Source: Osedax fenrisi (Eukaryota > Annelida > Polychaeta > Sabellida > Siboglinidae). Taken from it: DNA of 64,000 bases. A program made the translations under genes and the position numbers. The notes below the pieces were generated by a model. It was given only the letters and a program-made list of their open reading frames with translations. It was not told the origin of the DNA and ran no database searches. The stretch is taken from contig OZ025242.1 in assembly GCA_964019155.1 (NCBI GenBank), positions 82,037,577 through 82,101,576 on the forward strand, given 5' to 3'. This document shows positions 33,523 through 46,804 of this stretch, one piece after another; position 1 is the first letter of the stretch; every line of letters begins with the position of its first letter.

Positions 33523-33748
33523 ATCATCCAGGAAATTAGATGACGTTTTCACTTATACATAAATGTCATCTAATGTTCCTTCGAAGCTACTCTCGTATTA
33601 ATGCATCAAGGTTTTTTGAGCAGATCATTTTTTATAGAACATTATATAAGATTAACACTAAATATTATTTTAAGACCTAATTTATGGGTCTGAATGAAGT
33701 TTGAACAGATTTTCTAATGCCTACTACTATGATGCCTTAGCCTCTATA
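33523..33748 (-). mobile_element. Degenerate tRNA-derived SINE-like element, copy 4 (right flank of B)
   Basis: Counterpart of the element at 24,871-25,090. It has the same body words and 3' end and the same decayed head, and it differs from its partner by small indels. Confidence 0.55.
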
Positions 33749-36145
33749 TATATTTATTAAATACATATTATATATATATACATGGATTATAATAATTAAA
33801 TAATATTATACACATTATAGAGTGTATTATAATAGGTAGGATATCTACTGCAAACTACATCACCTTAATTGTGGTGTGTCTAACTTTGTTCCATTTTAGT
33901 GCCGTCATTTTCAATTCTAAATCATACTTAGAAATCTTGTAGGTAGGGTCAGCAGGTTCCTTGAGCAGAGCGTACATTACTTTTTATATGAGAAATCCAT
34001 ATATGATCATGCTATCTATATGTGGGTAATAGTATATTTGTATATGTATATGTATATGTATATGTAGTGGTAGTGGTAGTATGAGTATATATCTATATAA
34101 TTATTAAATATATTACGTTGTATTTCTATTACTAACAAATATATTTTATATATATATATATATATATATCAGTAAATATTTAGGGGATTACTATTTGCAT
34201 CAATGTCTATACACATCAGTCATTACTTCATGTAGACATCTGCGAGTTTTATTTCATTGTTTTTCTTAAAATCGTTAGAATCATTTCACCATGATTCATA
34301 AATACCGAGTTGTTAGCCAATGAACAGACGGAAGCTAATGTCTCCTCGTATGTATACGTTGCGAGACCTTCATTAATGTATTATAACTCCAGCCAATAAA
34401 CCTTTACATCTTTAGTTAAAAGTTCCGTTTCATCAGTCAGTATCCAGTATGAACCCGTTCCATTCCATCTCCCCAATATTGATGTTGTTACACTGGTGGC
34501 ATCCGATGGGTTCCTATGTGTGAATAACAGTACAGAGGTGGTGCGCTAAGTAAGGGAAAGGGTGGTGATGATGGCATGTTTAATAGAGAATAGCATTAAT
34601 ATAGGAATATGTTAGAGAGAATATGTTATGGATATGCTCACTTTATTTTATTAATCGAGGACATTTAATTAATATGGGAGAGTTGAGATAATATATCTTT
34701 GAATTATATACTCATATATATATATATATATAATAATAAGCTTGTAATGAATAAGTTTAGCTTATAGCTATAAAGAGCTATAATAATATAGTGATGGATG
34801 TATTACACACTCTTATGCACATGTATTAACATGTATCAGATCCATACTCTCAGAGGTGGTAGAGAGAATTACTAACCTGAATAGTTTGGTATCATGATGA
34901 AAGATCTTAGAATGAATCATGATCGCCTAATTTGTTAGCAAGTACAGTTTACATTAGCAGGCATATTCATCATTTATAATATATATATATATTAGTATAA
35001 ATAGGTATATGATTAGTTATAAATGAACCAAAATTAAAATTAGATATTCTAAAAATATATAATTCTTTGATTATATTATCGAAATTGATAATTTTATAAT
35101 CGATGTAATATATATATATTATATAATAATTTGTGGTTTATGATAAATATATTAAATTAATCATATTATATTCATAGATACAAATATAAATTATATTTTC
35201 TCGGATATCTAAAAATACATAAAAATTTAGCAAATTATATAGTGTATATTATCTATATATATTTACAAAATACAAATTTGTTTTTAGTATAAATGCTTTT
35301 TTCTATAATTTATGAAAAATAATGTATCATTTAAATATTATAAACTTTATATTATAATATTTAATAATTAAAATTATTAATCATTATTTGTTAATAAATG
35401 TAACTATTAATATTTGATATAATTATTTGATAAGCAGCGATGTACTAACCGCACAACAATAGGAACAACCGAATTTCTCCCTAGATACGGAATGTATTGT
35501 CATGTGTCGGTTTGAGTTTTGTGGTTTAAGTGTTTATCGATGTTTGGAAATCTTTTTCTGCATTTCACGCAAATATGATATTCGTAAGGCATCTACGAAT
35601 AGTATTATTGCTATTATAGAATATATGTAATTATTAAGAAATGCTATAGCAATATTGGTATTATAAGAAAGATTTATTATTCAAAATTAGATAACACAAT
35701 GCCTTATTCCTCTTAAAGATGCTCAACTATTAATGTTACATAGAATATACATATTGAATATATTTATGAATGTACATAATTACACATACACAACTCTGTA
35801 AATATCTTTTATAGCTCATGATTAATTAACGATTACCAGCTAAATGACAAACTATTTCTTCGATGTGAGTTTATAGTATACACGTTATATAAAGTATATG
35901 GTGAGAGCATGTAATTCGTGTATATATTACATATTGCCACTGTGTTTACAAGTTATATATAATTGAGCTATATGCGAGTTATATATAATTCATTGATTGT
36001 AATGCTTGACACCCAGATGTCAATAAAATGCATATTACTTTAAAGATTGGTAGCGTTTCAGACTGTAATTAATATATTTCAATATATTACATATCATATA
36101 TATATGATATATTATTTAAATTTAAGTATAATTTTAAAATATAAT

Positions 36146-38490
36146 GAATACCATTAATATTTATGTATTTATACAAATTAATAATTTATATTTGATTATA
36201 ATGAACAAATAATTTGTTGTGTATATTTAAATTAGATATATTGATATTAATTTGTATTGGTTAATATAGTACATACTCACAATGTTATATTTATATTATT
36301 TATTAATTGATAAGATAAACCAATGTGCTTAATAATTGTGTAAAAAATCGTGTAATTTTGTAAACAAAACTTGAACATTGCCACCTACATAGGTGGAATT
36401 TTCATAAAAATGTGTTTTTATAATGTAAATTCATATCAACTTTAAATTAGTAAAACTGTACACTTTTAAAATGTAAATAAATATATATTAAATAATTATT
36501 TATATGATGAAAACTATGTGTTCATTACTAATATATAACAAATAAATTGGATATATTGGTTTTGAATGCTATACATATCTACGAGGTGATTAAAAGTTAA
36601 CTTATATTTTATATTAGTTTATAAACAAATATTAACAAAAAATAAAAACAGTATCAAACCTAAATCTATTTTATTTTTTCGATACTACTGTAAGCATTGA
36701 CCAGTGTTAATATTAATTACATTACGTATATATGGAGTGATATATCTTTACCTCTCAAAACTTTTCATATATATTTATAATATATTATATTATAAGTAAG
36801 GAATAATAACTATGAATATATAATATTTATACACAATTCAAATAATTATGTGATTCTATTTTTAAATATCTGAGATTATAACTCTGATTCCCTGGAAGAT
36901 ATAGTTAATTGTAGAAAATTTACATTAATCATAAATATATTTATTATATTTTCTTGCAAACATTAAATTAATCTTTAATATGAGACTTTAATTTTCTATT
37001 TTATATTAATTATTAAGGAAGTAAAAATACTTTTATAAAATATTATTATATAATTTGTTAAGAATATCGAATTGATTTAAATTTAATCTAAAATAATGGT
37101 AATAAAATATACTTCAATAAGGCTCATTCATACTCACACTTTTGTATATAAACAATGTAATTTGACTTGTAGTGTATGATATACATATATGATATACATA
37201 TGCGTTACAACTAGTGATGTAAATTATGATCAAATCTAAACCATGATGCAGTCCTAACTCAGAGTTAGAGTTATCAGAGTTAGAGCTGCTGATATTTAAA
37301 TTCAGAATCGAGAGAGCGCTCTAAATAACGAAAGTTTCAGTTCGAAATCGATAACAAAATTTTGTATACATTTGTCACGTTGATAAGTATTATGTAAACA
37401 TATATATTTATATAGAATTTTCTTCGTAGTTATCATGTTTAATCAATTTTAAATAGTAATGAGTTGAGTTACTTTAAATGTATAATGAATTAAATATAAA
37501 ACACAAATCTCTAGATAATTTATTTCCAATATATAAAATTTTGCAATCTATTTAAAACTGTCACATTTATTATTTAGAGCACTCACTCGATGATTTCCGA
37601 TTATAATGATTATATAATATATAATATAATTTCTTAATTTTAATAATTAAATATTATATTAAATATATGAATGATAAGGATTATGCTAAAAAGCTTTATG
37701 ATATTTAAAATAAACTAAGAATTAAACGTCCGAATTATACGCTGTATTCGAATTAATGATTACATAAATTTAAATAGTATATATATTTAACATGATTTTA
37801 TTATATATTATAAGAATAATTATGCATCATAATTATATATATCCACATTTAGTACGATACTATTAGTATCATTGTGATAATCATACTAATTTTATATACA
37901 ATTATAGGTTATTTATGACTCTCATTCTATGATATAAATAGATATAAGTACAGTATGCTGCCTAGTATATATAGATATGTGATTTCTAAATCACTAGTTT
38001 GGATAAACAATGTTATATGTATTTAAAGCAGAATGTATTCAAAAAATCACACTTTACTTTTTTATGTTAAATGTTGATTATAATTTACATATTTACAAAT
38101 AAAATAACATGGTGTATTTTAGTGATCGGAATATTGGTCATTTTATTATTGGTTATAATATATTGTTTATTAATGATAATTCGAAGTCATCACAAATTAC
38201 TTTTTCAGTCATCTCTATATTAACTTTATTCATATAATAATTTATTATAAATTATAACATAACTTTTTCAATACACTATTCATTGAATAGTATTCATACA
38301 TGCATAATACATTTATACATAAACATTATAATTATATTATATAAAGTATATTTATTTTAGAGTATATTTAAGTTATAAATTAAAATGATAAATATGATTA
38401 AAACAACTTTAACCACAATACAAATTAATTAGAACTATAATTAATTTTGTATATCATTAATAATGATTCATTATTATATATTTAATGTAT
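36146..38490. other. A+T-rich intergenic DNA
   Basis: No gene can be supported. A GC-richer patch at about 37,205-37,350 contains the direct repeat CAGAGTTAGAG and the palindrome AGAGCGCTCT. It begins near CTAGTGATGTAAA, which resembles a hAT-type terminus, but no matching end was found. Confidence 0.45.
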
Positions 38491-38496
38491 AATTAT

Positions 38497-38840
38497 TAGT
38501 GTTGGGAATTTTCAAAAATTTTGGCAATACGGTTTCAAATCGTTTAAAAAAAAATGATGTATTAGTATTGTATCGGTTCAAAATGTAAAGTAATTGTATT
38601 ATATGGTTTAAAAAAATGATGTTTCAGTATCTTATCGGTTCAAAAAAAGTAAATGTAAAGTAATTGTATCGTATCATTTTTCAATTTCAATGTATTGTAT
38701 CGTATCAGTATCGCTTCGATGACATTTTAAATTTGTATCATAAAAAATGTATGTTTTTCTGTGAAAGTGTATATGTATAATATTATTATAATTATATATG
38801 TTAATTATATAAATTTAAGTGTATATATTTGTAAGTTATA
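38497..38840 (+). repeat. Diverged hAT-like dispersed repeat, copy 2
   Basis: It begins TAGTGTTGGGAATTTTCAAA and contains several TTGTATCGTATC-type words. It is longer than the copy at 8,412 because an internal segment (about 38,545-38,660) is partly duplicated. Confidence 0.5.
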
Positions 38841-40261
38841 AGATATAATGAGGATAAAAAAACAGCAAAATAAAATCAAACCAAAGAAATCACATAACCC
38901 CAAAATAAAAATTGAACTCTGACATTCTAATTATAATAATAGGCGGCCTGATTTTAGATTCACGTCCTAATTACACATTTGATAATATATAATATATGTG
39001 ACATTATAAATAAAATTCGATTATGATATTTATCAAGAGTGTATCAAATTATATAAATATTATATTATAAATATTTTGAACAGCTACCTAATATTATTAG
39101 TAATGATTACAAAATAAATGTTCATTAAATTTAATTTAAATTTAAAATTAACAATTTTATTGATAGTTTTCATTTAAACTCGATATTATAATACATAAAT
39201 AATAATAATTAATAATCACCCCATTAACATTAATTTATATATTCATGATTAAATAAATACTGAATATTATTAATTAAAAGAAATATTTATTAATATATTA
39301 ATATAAATTAAAAAATCTGAAGTAACGCCATTTTAAATAAAAATATTATAAACTTTAGTTATTATAAATTAATTATAATATGCATAGGATGATATTAATA
39401 GTTTAAAATGTTAGTATTATAACAACAATAATATTATTTTACAAAAATAATTATTATTTATTGTAATATACACTTTAATAGGTATACTTTTAAATATTTA
39501 CTAACATAAAGAACAATGCCAAACGAACAACGAGGATTTCTTAAATATTTGTATTGAACACATTGGGAAACTAGTTATTTCGTGCTGGAAATTAGGTTTG
39601 GTGATTTCGTGTAAAGTGTTAGTTCTACTATTTATAAATAATTATTTATACTTTATTTGGTATTTATATTAATATTTGTATTAATATTTATAATATATTA
39701 ATGTATATTTATAACCACATTTATTAATATAATATTTATAATAAGTATTTCATTTCCTATAATTTTTACATTTTTACTTCTACACTACTAAATACATTAT
39801 ACAAATAACAACCTATTAGTATTAGCCTATATACATATATCATAAAACCCCTACATTGGACGGCCGATTGTTTCATGAATACATAAGAACAATGTGTTGC
39901 AGTGGATTTTTTAACTATTTAAATTGGGTGCGCAATTCCAAAAATAATTATTTTATTTTCAATTAGGTTTATAGGTAAGTAAAATAATCTAATAAAATAA
40001 ATCTACTGATTTATAATAAATAACTACAATTAATATATATTTGATTATGAACAAATCTAATTTATTCTGGGCAAAAATGTAAAAGTGGGGGGGGGGGGTA
40101 ATAATAATAATGGGGGCAATAGCTCACAAAATACCATTAAAAAATATACGTATGTATAGTTTTAAACCGAACAGTGTAAATGTATGTATCAACCTTAGGA
40201 ATATATTCCCAAGAACCTATTCCCTTAGGAATATGTGTGTAATGTATGTATCCTATGTGTA
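38841..40261. other. A+T-rich intergenic DNA
   Basis: No gene is seen. A G11-12 run occurs at about 40,087-40,099. Confidence 0.45.
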
Positions 40262-40412
40262 AAGGCGGTGGAACGATTTTTTATGTAGGGGGCAAGCAAT
40301 CAAAATAAATGTTGTGGTAAAAGTGGGGGGAGGGAATAAACATAGGAGGTCCCTCTAGATTTTAAGGTAGATGGGGAAATATCCCCCAGTCTCCCCTGTT
40401 GCAGCGCCCCTA
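40262..40412 (-). repeat. GC-rich dispersed repeat, copy 2
   Basis: Reverse-orientation counterpart of 12,073-12,230, from CGGTGGAACGATT to GCAGCGCCCCTA. The ends are best conserved and the G/C homopolymer runs vary. Confidence 0.8.
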
Positions 40413-40421
40413 CCAATGTGT

Positions 40422-40475
<54 letters not shown>

Positions 40476-40914
40476 GTAAGACTTATAACCTCCCCGCTAT
40501 AACTATGTAAGAAATATGACATCATTTAATATATAATTATGTAGGATAGGTCTATTCTAAAGTTATATTAGAGAATATTGGAGAATATATTATTATCAAA
40601 GATATCCAGACATCTTTGATCTTTGATTCTATTTTTAGAAATAGTATAGCTATGTAAACAATTAAATTTAAAAGTTGTTATTTATGATAATCAAAACATT
40701 ATTATATTAAATACATGTATAATATTAATTTTTCTATCTAATATATGATAATTATAATTAATTAAGCATTAAGTATTAAGTATACAATTAATATTCACCT
40801 TTATAATGTATAGTAATGAATACAAAGGCTGAACAACGAATGTCAAATAGATTACTAATCTTGGTTAGTTTATATTAATTGTAGCACATATTTATATAAT
40901 ATGATATTATTGTA

Positions 40915-40960
<46 letters not shown>

Positions 40961-41139
40961 AATTAATTACAGATAGTCACCTATGAAATGAATATTTTCA
41001 AATATAAGATACGAATATATTCAAGATGAAATAGCGTTTGATGTAAATAACATAAGGTATATTACATATAATTATTATAATAATAGCAAATGTATATCTA
41101 TATATAAATATATTTAAATAGTAATATATATATATATAT
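40413..41139. other. A+T-rich spacer with (TA)n tracts
   Basis: Two (TA)n tracts (about 40,427-40,473 and 40,919-40,953) and otherwise featureless A+T-rich DNA up to the LINE. Confidence 0.5.
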
Positions 41140-41193
41140 ACATTACATAATTGTAATGATATTAAAAGCAAATGGAATGTAATAAATAATATA

Positions 41194-42948
41194 TTGAAAA
41201 GTACAAAAGACGCTATATTACCAGACTTTATTGTAAAAGATAATATAAAATATATAAATAATACATACATTGCAAATAATTTCAATAATTATTTTAGCAA
41301 AGTTGGAGAAACTCTAGATGCAGAAATACCACCCACTAGTCAATATTCTTTTAATCAATTTTTAAAACAACCAAATTTAAATTCTTTTTTTTTAGAACCA
41401 ATTAAAGAAAACGAACTCATTAGAGTAATTGAAAACTTTAAACCTAAGAAATCATTAGATATAAATAAATTATCAATGTTTTTAATCAAGTTAATTTACC
41501 CATCTTTTATTTCTACACTTTTAAACATTTTTAACTCTACATTTTCAACTGGAGAGATACCCACTCTTCTAAAAGCTTCACGTATTATTCCCTTATATAA
41601 ATCCGGAAATAAAAATCTGTTTGAAAATTATAGACCTATATCATTGACTTGTATATTTTCAAAAATACTTGAAAAATTATTTTATAATAGACTAGTCATT
41701 TTTTTAGATAAATATAACATCATATGTGATTCCCAATTTGGATTTAGAAAAAAATCAAGTACTCTCAATGCAATTGTTAATTTAGAAACTATGATTTCGA
41801 GAAGTATAAATTCCAATAAAATATGTACAGCTATATTTATAGATTTTAAAAAAGCATTCGATACTGTGAATCACGACATATTAATTAAAAAACTTCACCA
41901 CTACGGTATACGTGGCTTACCATTACTTTGGTTAAAGAATTATTTAATAAAAAGACCTCAATTTCTCCAATTTAAAGATGAAATATCAAATGAATATTTC
42001 TCAAACTGTGGTGTACCTCAAGGAACTGTATTAGGACCAATACTTTTTTTAATATATATAAATGATATTATAAATAGTTCTAAACTTCTAAAATTAACAA
42101 TGTTCGCTGACGACACTACTTTATTTTTAGAAGACAACAACATAGTTAGACTTCAGGAAAATGTAAATAATGAACTTTTAAAAATAAATAACTGGTTGAT
42201 ATCAAATAGACTATCTATAAATTTGAAGAAAACATATTATATGATTTTCAACTCATCCAATATTTTAGATCTAAATATAGCTGGTATTAATATTAATTGT
42301 GTGAAAAATACAAAATTTCTAGGTGTAATAATAGATCAGAAGCTAAACTGGAAATTAGAAATAGCAGCAATTAAAACAAAACTATATAAAATAATATGGA
42401 TTTTTAAAAATGTAAAAGAACTCTTTGATTTTAAAACGTTAATATTATTATATAATTCATTAATTTTACCACATCTAAACTATTGTAACATTATATGGGG
42501 AAATAACTATAATTCTAATATTAATGTTGTATATATAATTCAAAAAAAAATTATTAGAATAATATTTAACAAACCAAAACTTACAAACACGGATACTCTT
42601 TTTATACAAGCAAATATACTAAAATTACCTGACTTAATTAAATATCAAACATGTAATTTTATGCATAATATATACCATAATAATGTTAGTCCAAACTCTA
42701 GTTTATTCAATAATAAAATCATACCATACAATACACGAAAGAAACATGAACTATACACTCATTTTACCTCAAAAAATAAATGCTTATATACACTATACAT
42801 TAAAGGCCCTACTATATGGAATGAACTTAATGATGAGCTAAAGGAAATTAAATCACTCAATAAGTTTAAAAATAAATTAAAAAACTATCATCTTAAACTA
42901 GTATATTTTAATATTTTTATCTATATTTTTTCAGTATTAATGGTCTAG
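41194..42948 (+). CDS. LINE ORF2 fragment: reverse transcriptase and C-terminal region
   Basis: 584 codons without a stop. The frame is open further upstream to about 41,140, and there is no ATG at its left end, so this is a truncated ORF2 and not a complete gene. RT landmarks appear in order: NYRPISL (about residue 144), FGFRKKSST (about 182), FIDFKKAFDTVNH (motif A with catalytic Asp, about 215), GVPQGTVLGPILFLIYIND (motif B, about 273) and FADDTTLF (motif C with the Asp pair, about 303). NWLISNRLSINLKKT and KFLGVIID follow, then the C-terminal region. All catalytic Asp residues are present. The endonuclease that would precede the RT is lost, so the copy cannot move by itself. The motif set fits the CR1/L2/jockey group; exact clade unknown. 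Confidence 0.93.
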   Translation: MKSTKDAILPDFIVKDNIKYINNTYIANNFNNYFSKVGETLDAEIPPTSQYSFNQFLKQPNLNSFFLEPIKENELIRVIENFKPKKSLDINKLSMFLIKLIYPSFISTLLNIFNSTFSTGEIPTLLKASRIIPLYKSGNKNLFENYRPISLTCIFSKILEKLFYNRLVIFLDKYNIICDSQFGFRKKSSTLNAIVNLETMISRSINSNKICTAIFIDFKKAFDTVNHDILIKKLHHYGIRGLPLLWLKNYLIKRPQFLQFKDEISNEYFSNCGVPQGTVLGPILFLIYINDIINSSKLLKLTMFADDTTLFLEDNNIVRLQENVNNELLKINNWLISNRLSINLKKTYYMIFNSSNILDLNIAGININCVKNTKFLGVIIDQKLNWKLEIAAIKTKLYKIIWIFKNVKELFDFKTLILLYNSLILPHLNYCNIIWGNNYNSNINVVYIIQKKIIRIIFNKPKLTNTDTLFIQANILKLPDLIKYQTCNFMHNIYHNNVSPNSSLFNNKIIPYNTRKKHELYTHFTSKNKCLYTLYIKGPTIWNELNDELKEIKSLNKFKNKLKNYHLKLVYFNIFIYIFSVLMV

Positions 42949-44208
42949 TATATATCACTTATAGGGTTTATATGACTTTTTTATCTACATTTCTTCAGTA
43001 TTATTGGTCTTTTTTTGTTCATAATGTTCATAATTCTTTTAGTTTTTATATATTAGAAAAAGATATTTATTATAAATTTTACACAATAACATATTTTAAT
43101 GTACATGACTTTTTATCCACATTTCTTCAGTATTATTAATCATTTATTTTCATAATTCTTTTAGTTTTTATATATTAGAAAAACATATTTATTATAAATT
43201 TTACACAATAACATATTTTAATGTACATTGTTTTTAAATTTCCAAGTCTTTTAGTTCTTAATATGCTTAGTTTCTTATTCTATTAGTTTTTATTCTTTTA
43301 GTTTTATTTTTATTTTATTACCTACTTATTTTTCAATTTCATTACAATTTCTTCTCTTATATTACTATTATATATGACTTTTTATCTATATTTTGTCGGT
43401 ATTATTGGTCTAGTATATATCAATTATAGAGTTTATACGTATTTTTTCCATATTTCTTCAGTATTATTGTTTATATATTTTGTTCATACTTATTTTAGTT
43501 TTTATATATTAGTATAACATATTTTTTTTTTTTTTTTTTTAATTTTACACAATAACATATTTTAATGTACATTGCTTTTAATTTCCAAGTCTTTTAGTTC
43601 TTAATCTGCTTAGTTTCTTATTCTATTAGTTTTTATTATTTTAGTTTTATTTTTATTTTATAACATACTTATTTTCAATTTCGTTACAATTTCTTCTCTT
43701 TTATTACTATTATATATGACTTTTTATCTATATTTTTTCGGTATTATTGGTCTAGTATATATCAATTATAGAGTTTATACGTATTTTTTCCATATTTCTT
43801 CAGTATTATTGTTTATTTATGTTGTTCAAAATTATTTTATTTTAGTATTTTAGTTTTTATATATTTGTAAAACTTATTTATTTAAAATTTTACACAGTAA
43901 CATATTTTAATGTACATTGCTTTTAATTTCCAAATCTTTTATTTCTTAATCTTCTTAGTTTCTTATTTTATTAGTTGTTATTCATTTAGTTTTATTTTTA
44001 TCTTACATTCAATTATCAATATACTTTATTTATTTATTTATCCTTTTTTGTTTAATTGTTTTAAATAATTGAAATGGTGTAATCGTTAACGGTAATATGA
44101 TGATTTTTTAAACAGTTCAAATTTTATTATTTATTATTGTAAACAGGAAGTCAAAACTTATTATTGTATTTATGAACTGTTTAAAATTAAAATGGGTTGA
44201 TAACTAGA
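42949..44208 (+). repeat. LINE 3' UTR with internal tandem duplications (about 342-bp period)
   Basis: The word TATATGACTTTTTATCTATA recurs at about 43,371 and 43,713 (342 bp apart), with shorter related copies from 42,969 and 43,103. Each unit carries CTTCAGTATTATT, TTTTACACA(A/G)TAACATA and CCAAGTCTTTTAG-like segments. The strand is T-rich and non-coding. Confidence 0.8.
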
Positions 44209-44209
44209 A

Positions 44210-44268
44210 AAGCCGCAAAGGCTTCTTTATCTTCCCTGGGGTTTACCCGAATCTGATACCATACCATA

Positions 44269-44272
<4 letters not shown>
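44210..44272 (+). other. LINE 3' recognition hairpin and short-repeat tail
   Basis: AAGCC and GGCTT pair around GCAAA at 44,210-44,224, followed by CTTTATCTTCCCTGGGG and a tail of TACCA repeats. A 3' stem-loop plus a short tandem repeat instead of poly(A) is known for L2/CR1-type LINEs, where it serves as the RT recognition site. Confidence 0.65.
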
Positions 44273-44322
<50 letters not shown>

Positions 44323-44708
44323 TTAAATATTATAAATATATGTTTTTACTTATTACCTACACGTTTATCATTTTTATTAAAGAATGAAGAATGAACATAT
44401 TAGCAGGAGACTTGTATAGGAGGCCTACTTGTATAGATATACTTCTACGAAACAGAATCAATACGATTATTTGTTAGTTAATTTGTGCATAATTATATAT
44501 ATAAGATATTTTCTGAGATGAAAATCGCGATTGATTTATAATAATAAAATGTATTAGTTTGTTTATAATAATTTGAATTTGTTTTCTTTTTTTTTATTAT
44601 ATGGGTAGTTTATTAGGTCTATACGTGTTCATCCTAAAGGGATTCACAATAATATTGCATATTTTGTAGGATATCGTTGTGGAACATCATATATAGCCTA
44701 TATAATAT

Positions 44709-44758
<50 letters not shown>

Positions 44759-44761
44759 CAA

Positions 44762-44808
<47 letters not shown>

Positions 44809-44830
44809 AATCAATCACGATTTTTATTTC
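44273..44830. other. (TA)n-rich spacer
   Basis: (TA)n tracts at about 44,273-44,312, 44,711-44,755 and 44,765-44,804, with A+T-rich DNA between. No gene is seen. Confidence 0.6.
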
Positions 44831-45990
44831 AGAAAAGATCATTATATGTTATGAATCTTTAATGAAAAAAATAATTTAATAATATTATTTAAATTGTATT
44901 GAAAATATCGATAACAAATAATTAGTTAAATAAATTCCTACTTGAATATTTATGGAGCTTTCATTATATTTGAATATAACCTTTTGATATATTAATTATG
45001 ATATTTGACCTATCAAATTAAGACTTTAGAGGAATTTTAATAGATTATTTGATCAACTATTTAATTAAAATAAATAAAACACTGTTTATAGGCCTAACAA
45101 TATAACACCTAATAATAATAATGAGGTATAAAAAGCATTAGAAGTTTTTTAGTTCCACAGTCTCGGTTCTCAGGCAAATACTATTTATTTTATTCATGTA
45201 TCCTACGCATTTCTGTATTATGTTATACTATATAGGTACTACTATATTAATATCTTTATATATTTACACATATATGGGCCTGCACCTACACATACATAAA
45301 CCTACATTTAAAACAGTTTTTACTCGCGTTATATTGTGGATATTATTCGGAATTGAAAACTACAAGTAAATATAAATGATCATAGTTAGTAAAATGTATA
45401 TTATATACTAGTTATATTAGTTCCAATAACATATGTGTGTTAATATTTCATAATAATAATTATGTATATTTTATATATACCTATGAAAATATATTATTAT
45501 ATGTATTATTTTTATTTAGAAAAGAATGAATTATGAAAATCTGTTCGCTTGTATGATAAAAACCTTGACGGAAAATAAAAAATATGATTATTGGTTAGTA
45601 AATTTAAATATATATATATATATATATCACTAGTCACTATTTTAATTTCAGAAAAGTATCATTATCATCAATTTAATTTACAATTTTTAATGAATAACTT
45701 AATTGAAAATATTAAATGAATGGTTCCACGAAATCAAATTAGTAGGTAAAATACATTCCAACTTAAATTTGTTCTAGAGATATTAATAAAGCTTTTGATA
45801 GGTACTATTAATCATGATATGTTATTAACTAACTGTATTTTACTAACTGTGCATATTTAATAATAATTAGAAGTTTTGGAGTTCCAGAAATTCCTACATT
45901 AATATATAAATAAATATTCAACATTTTATTTTATTTAAAAACACTAACTTCATTACTAACAACACAAATTTAACAAACCTAATATTCTTT
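44831..45990 (+). pseudogene. Two diverged copies of a decayed LINE-like segment
   Basis: The segments from about 44,831 and about 45,640 share order and words: TTTCAGAAAAG(T)ATCATTAT, then GAAAATAT, then AGAAGTTTT(GG)AGTTCCA. At about 45,775-45,825 the second reads RDINKAFD followed, after a frameshift, by TINHDML. This resembles RT motif A. A GVPEIPT-like stretch lies about 80 bases later. Stops and shifts are frequent. It is best read as an old RT relic; the match is short and therefore tentative. Confidence 0.4.
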
Positions 45991-46767
45991 AATAACTAAT
46001 GAACCTTATAATTAAAAAATGGTATAATGGGCGAACCTTCGTAGAATTTACATGTAAAAGATAGGGACAAAATGATTCTACTCAAAATATTCCAAATATC
46101 GAGGTACATTTTAAAACGACCTATACATATTTGTATTATACCTATATAGATAATATTCATAGCAACCATAATTATTTTTAATTCCATTTAAAATGTATTA
46201 TTATTTTTATATATTTTATAATGAAACCATATTATAGAAAAAAATATATATCGAAATTGAAAGTAGTAAACATATTATTAGATACAAGTAACAAAGATTA
46301 CCTATAACAATGACTAATGTGACATGAGAGGTTGTTCATCCTTGATAGTTGATATCATTACGTCATTGTACGTCACCACTTGTTCTTATAGGGGAGTTCC
46401 TACTGGGGAGGTAGAATACCTAATGAACAAATTATAACTATTTAAATAACAGGAGTAACTTAGTTTTACTTTTTACTACTTTTGTAGATTTTGTATTGTT
46501 CATACTAATTAGTATAACAAATTAAATTGATTCTATTACATTTTTATTTGTTTAATTTTAGAATTTCAAACTTTATAGGTAACTTTAACATTTTTAACTT
46601 TAACTTTATCTTTAACTTTAACAGTAAACAAATATAAACAATAGAAGAACATTTACCATTTTGTTTTATAATAAATATTCTAAGTTTTTATAAAAATTCA
46701 ATTTAATCCAATCATTATTTTTTACAGATTTAGTATTTTTTAAAGTTTTATCAATTTATGATTTAAA

Positions 46768-46804
<37 letters not shown>

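Larger units (their letters stand above)
31219..36145 (+). repeat. Segmental duplication copy B (short minisatellite form)
   Basis: Colinear with copy A but about 4.9 kb instead of 13.5 kb. It keeps the empty target sites of the 447-bp inverted-repeat element (about 34,990) and of the probable solo LTR (35,407-35,411). It is therefore the better record of the ancestral arrangement at those two sites. Confidence 0.9.
41140..44272 (+). mobile_element. 5'-truncated CR1/L2-type non-LTR retrotransposon
   Basis: The element starts abruptly in a (TA)n tract inside the pol frame and ends in a tail of three TACCA-type repeats (about 44,256-44,272). It has an open RT frame, a 1.3-kb T-rich 3' UTR, and a small hairpin shortly before the tail. 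Endonuclease and ORF1 regions are missing. A target duplication cannot be read because both ends lie in TA-rich DNA. The intact frame suggests a recent insertion. Confidence 0.88.

Noticed and set aside
44677..44862. Tyr/Ile-rich frames over (TA)n tracts (also near 57,700-58,000 and 30,880-31,215)
   Set aside because: They are translations of TA or CATA microsatellites.
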